NCBI GenBank assembly: GCA_947497455.1
Contig: CANMGU010000001.1
Location: forward strand, 1 to 64,000
Length of the DNA: 64,000 bases
Direction of reading: 5' to 3'
Source: an uncultured Sphingomonadaceae bacterium
GTDB lineage: Bacteria; Pseudomonadota; Alphaproteobacteria; Sphingomonadales; Sphingomonadaceae
Shown here: one piece after another, positions 62,913 to 64,000 of the stretch
How positions within the stretch are numbered: position 1 is the first letter of the stretch
Layout: every line of letters begins with the position of its first letter
Program-made: the position numbers and the translations under genes
The notes under the pieces: generated by a model
The model's input: only the letters and a program-made list of their open reading frames with translations
The model's database searches: none
What the model was told of the DNA's origin: nothing

Positions 62913-64000
62913 TTACTGTCCCTCCGCCAGATTGATGAGGATATTGCCGACTGCATCGACTTCACCGACACAACCTGTTTCGATGAGCGTGGTGGAGTCC
63001 ATTTCCACCACGATGGCTGGGCCTATAATGACATCACCTTGTTTGAGTTTGGCGCGATCATAAATCGCACCATCCTGTTCTGCGCCATCCATCCACAATT
63101 TGTGGTCCCGAATTTTGGCATCTGATGGATCGCCATCACCCTTAGGTAGTTCTGCAGCGGGCAGATTGAGTGACTGCCCCATCGCTACAGCACGCAGGTT
63201 CACAATTTCGTGCGGTGTGTCCATGTTGAAGGTAAATAATCGATGATGCTCTTCATCGAAGCGAGCCAATATGCCTTCGATACCATCCTGTTCGAGAACT
63301 TCGGGCGTGATCGTGAGAGGCACTTCAAAAGCCTGCCCAGCATAGCGGACATCGACTTCAAATTCGCTGGTAATATCCTCTTCTGCGACACCGTCTGACA
63401 GCAATTCTGCACGAGTCTGGTCGGCCATCTCTTTCAAAATACCGATCAATTCAGACGCATCCGTATTCGCGGCTAACTTTGAGAAGGACCGCGCCGTCTC
63501 CGTGCGCATCCGCGTTGTCGCATCACCTAAGGCGCAAAGCACACCGGGTGAAACAGGCGATACGGCTGGCCAGCTGCCCATAAGTCTGGCCACTGCGTTG
63601 ACATGCAATGGCCCGGCCCCGCCAAAGCCCATGAGGGCAAAGTGCCGCGGGTCATAGCCTTGCTGAACGGAGATCATCCGCAATGCCCCGAACATATTTT
63701 CGTTTACAATATCAATGATACCGCGCGCCGCCGCCATCAGATCGATACCCAATGCGTCCGCAATTTTCTGGACCGATTTTTTTGCGCCTTCACGATCGAG
63801 CTGGAAAGAGCCGCCGAGCAGGTTTTCCGGAAGATAGCCCAGCACGACATTGGCGTCCGTTACGGTCGGTTCTTCACCGCCTTTGCCATAAGCTACCGGC
63901 CCCGGTACTGCGCCCGCCGATTGTGGGCCAACGCGCAAGGCTCCGGTCAGTTCCGGCACATAGGCAATCGAACCGCCGCCAGCGCCTACTGTTTTAACGT
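62913..64000 (-). CDS. Hydantoinase/oxoprolinase A subunit, C-terminal part (runs off window)
   Basis: The frame is open to the right edge, where it reads VKTVGAGGGSIAYVPELTGALRVGPQSAGAVPGPVAYGKGGEEPTVTDANVVLGYL, the conserved actin-like ATPase signature of HyuA. Further motifs are GFGGAGPLHVNAVARLMG and the beta-rich C-terminal domain ending IIGPAIVVEMDSTTLIETG. The N-terminal half lies outside. One base separates its stop from the HyuB start, so the two are translated together. Confidence 0.93.
   Translation of the reverse strand, partial: VKTVGAGGGSIAYVPELTGALRVGPQSAGAVPGPVAYGKGGEEPTVTDANVVLGYLPENLLGGSFQLDREGAKKSVQKIADALGIDLMAAARGIIDIVNENMFGALRMISVQQGYDPRHFALMGFGGAGPLHVNAVARLMGSWPAVSPVSPGVLCALGDATTRMRTETARSFSKLAANTDASELIGILKEMADQTRAELLSDGVAEEDITSEFEVDVRYAGQAFEVPLTITPEVLEQDGIEGILARFDEEHHRLFTFNMDTPHEIVNLRAVAMGQSLNLPAAELPKGDGDPSDAKIRDHKLWMDGAEQDGAIYDRAKLKQGDVIIGPAIVVEMDSTTLIETGCVGEVDAVGNILINLAEGQ

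Noticed and set aside
1..64000. CRISPR arrays, rRNA genes or complete insertion sequences
   Set aside because: I found no regularly spaced repeats, no rRNA-like segments and no transposase frame in the window.

Overview
The window looks like a chromosomal segment from a sphingomonad (Alphaproteobacteria, Sphingomonadales; a moderate-G+C marine type such as Sphingorhabdus or Parasphingorhabdus is my guess). The reasons are a TonB-dependent receptor with an N-terminal carboxypeptidase-regulatory domain, a small UrcA-like secreted protein, an ABC-2 permease fused to an M1 peptidase, CadC-like winged-helix/TPR regulators, and a block of acyl-CoA dehydrogenases, SDRs and hydantoinases. Taxonomy is inferred from gene content only.

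The left part (about 250-28,200) is accessory. It is visibly richer in A+T than the rest, apart from a chromosomal-looking patch at 15.5-20.1 kb. It holds: (i) the tail of a serine hydrolase and a Sel1-repeat remnant; (ii) a conflict-system island at 0.96-10.7 kb, with a four-gene plus-strand operon (lipoprotein, coiled-coil protein, TIR protein, membrane-anchored nSTAND ATPase) facing a minus-strand operon (small protein, subtilisin-like S8 protease, metallo-beta-lactamase-fold protein), followed by a DUF2235 lipase-like hydrolase; (iii) phage-derived genes (HTH protein, winged-helix replication-like protein, P27-type small terminase) at 11.0-13.5 kb and a lone TIR-like 'SWQSD' protein at 13.8-15.1 kb; (iv) a patch with two tandem duplicated transcription regulators, small secreted proteins and a DUF3303 protein; (v) a three-gene cassette at 20.6-25.4 kb (P-loop-like protein without the Walker lysine, an all-helical protein, and a PIN-like nuclease with a long helical C-terminus) that I do not recognise as a named system and consider the best candidate for something undescribed; (vi) an integrase remnant, a complete tyrosine integrase and the 3' part of a tRNA-fMet gene (probable attachment site), then a tRNA-Leu(CAG). 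Five copies of a small palindromic repeat are scattered between the accessory genes, and I saw none in the right half.

The right part (28.6-64 kb) reads as ordinary chromosome: an ABC transporter with an M1-peptidase permease behind a near-perfect palindromic operator; a large TonB-dependent receptor; a four-gene nucleoside operon (LOG-family phosphoribohydrolase, NupC transporter, 2-oxoglutarate/Fe(II)-type oxygenase, uridine-kinase-like protein); a queuosine-precursor transporter with a leader that resembles a preQ1 riboswitch plus terminator/antiterminator; a molybdenum hydroxylase operon (2Fe-2S subunit, molybdopterin subunit, cytochrome c, MocA-like nucleotidyltransferase) whose XdhC-type maturation factor lies 14 kb away; a DUF4129-DUF4350-MoxR-DUF58-SpoIIM-RDD operon; and a catabolic-looking cluster of two acyl-CoA dehydrogenases, an MFS transporter, three SDRs, and hydantoinase B/A subunits running off the right edge.

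The left island probably acts in phage or plasmid conflict: a nucleotide-metabolising TIR effector governed by a STAND switch, proteolytic and MBL effectors, a lipase, and a PIN nuclease behind an ATPase-like sensor. These roles are inferred from families and neighbours, not shown by the sequence itself.
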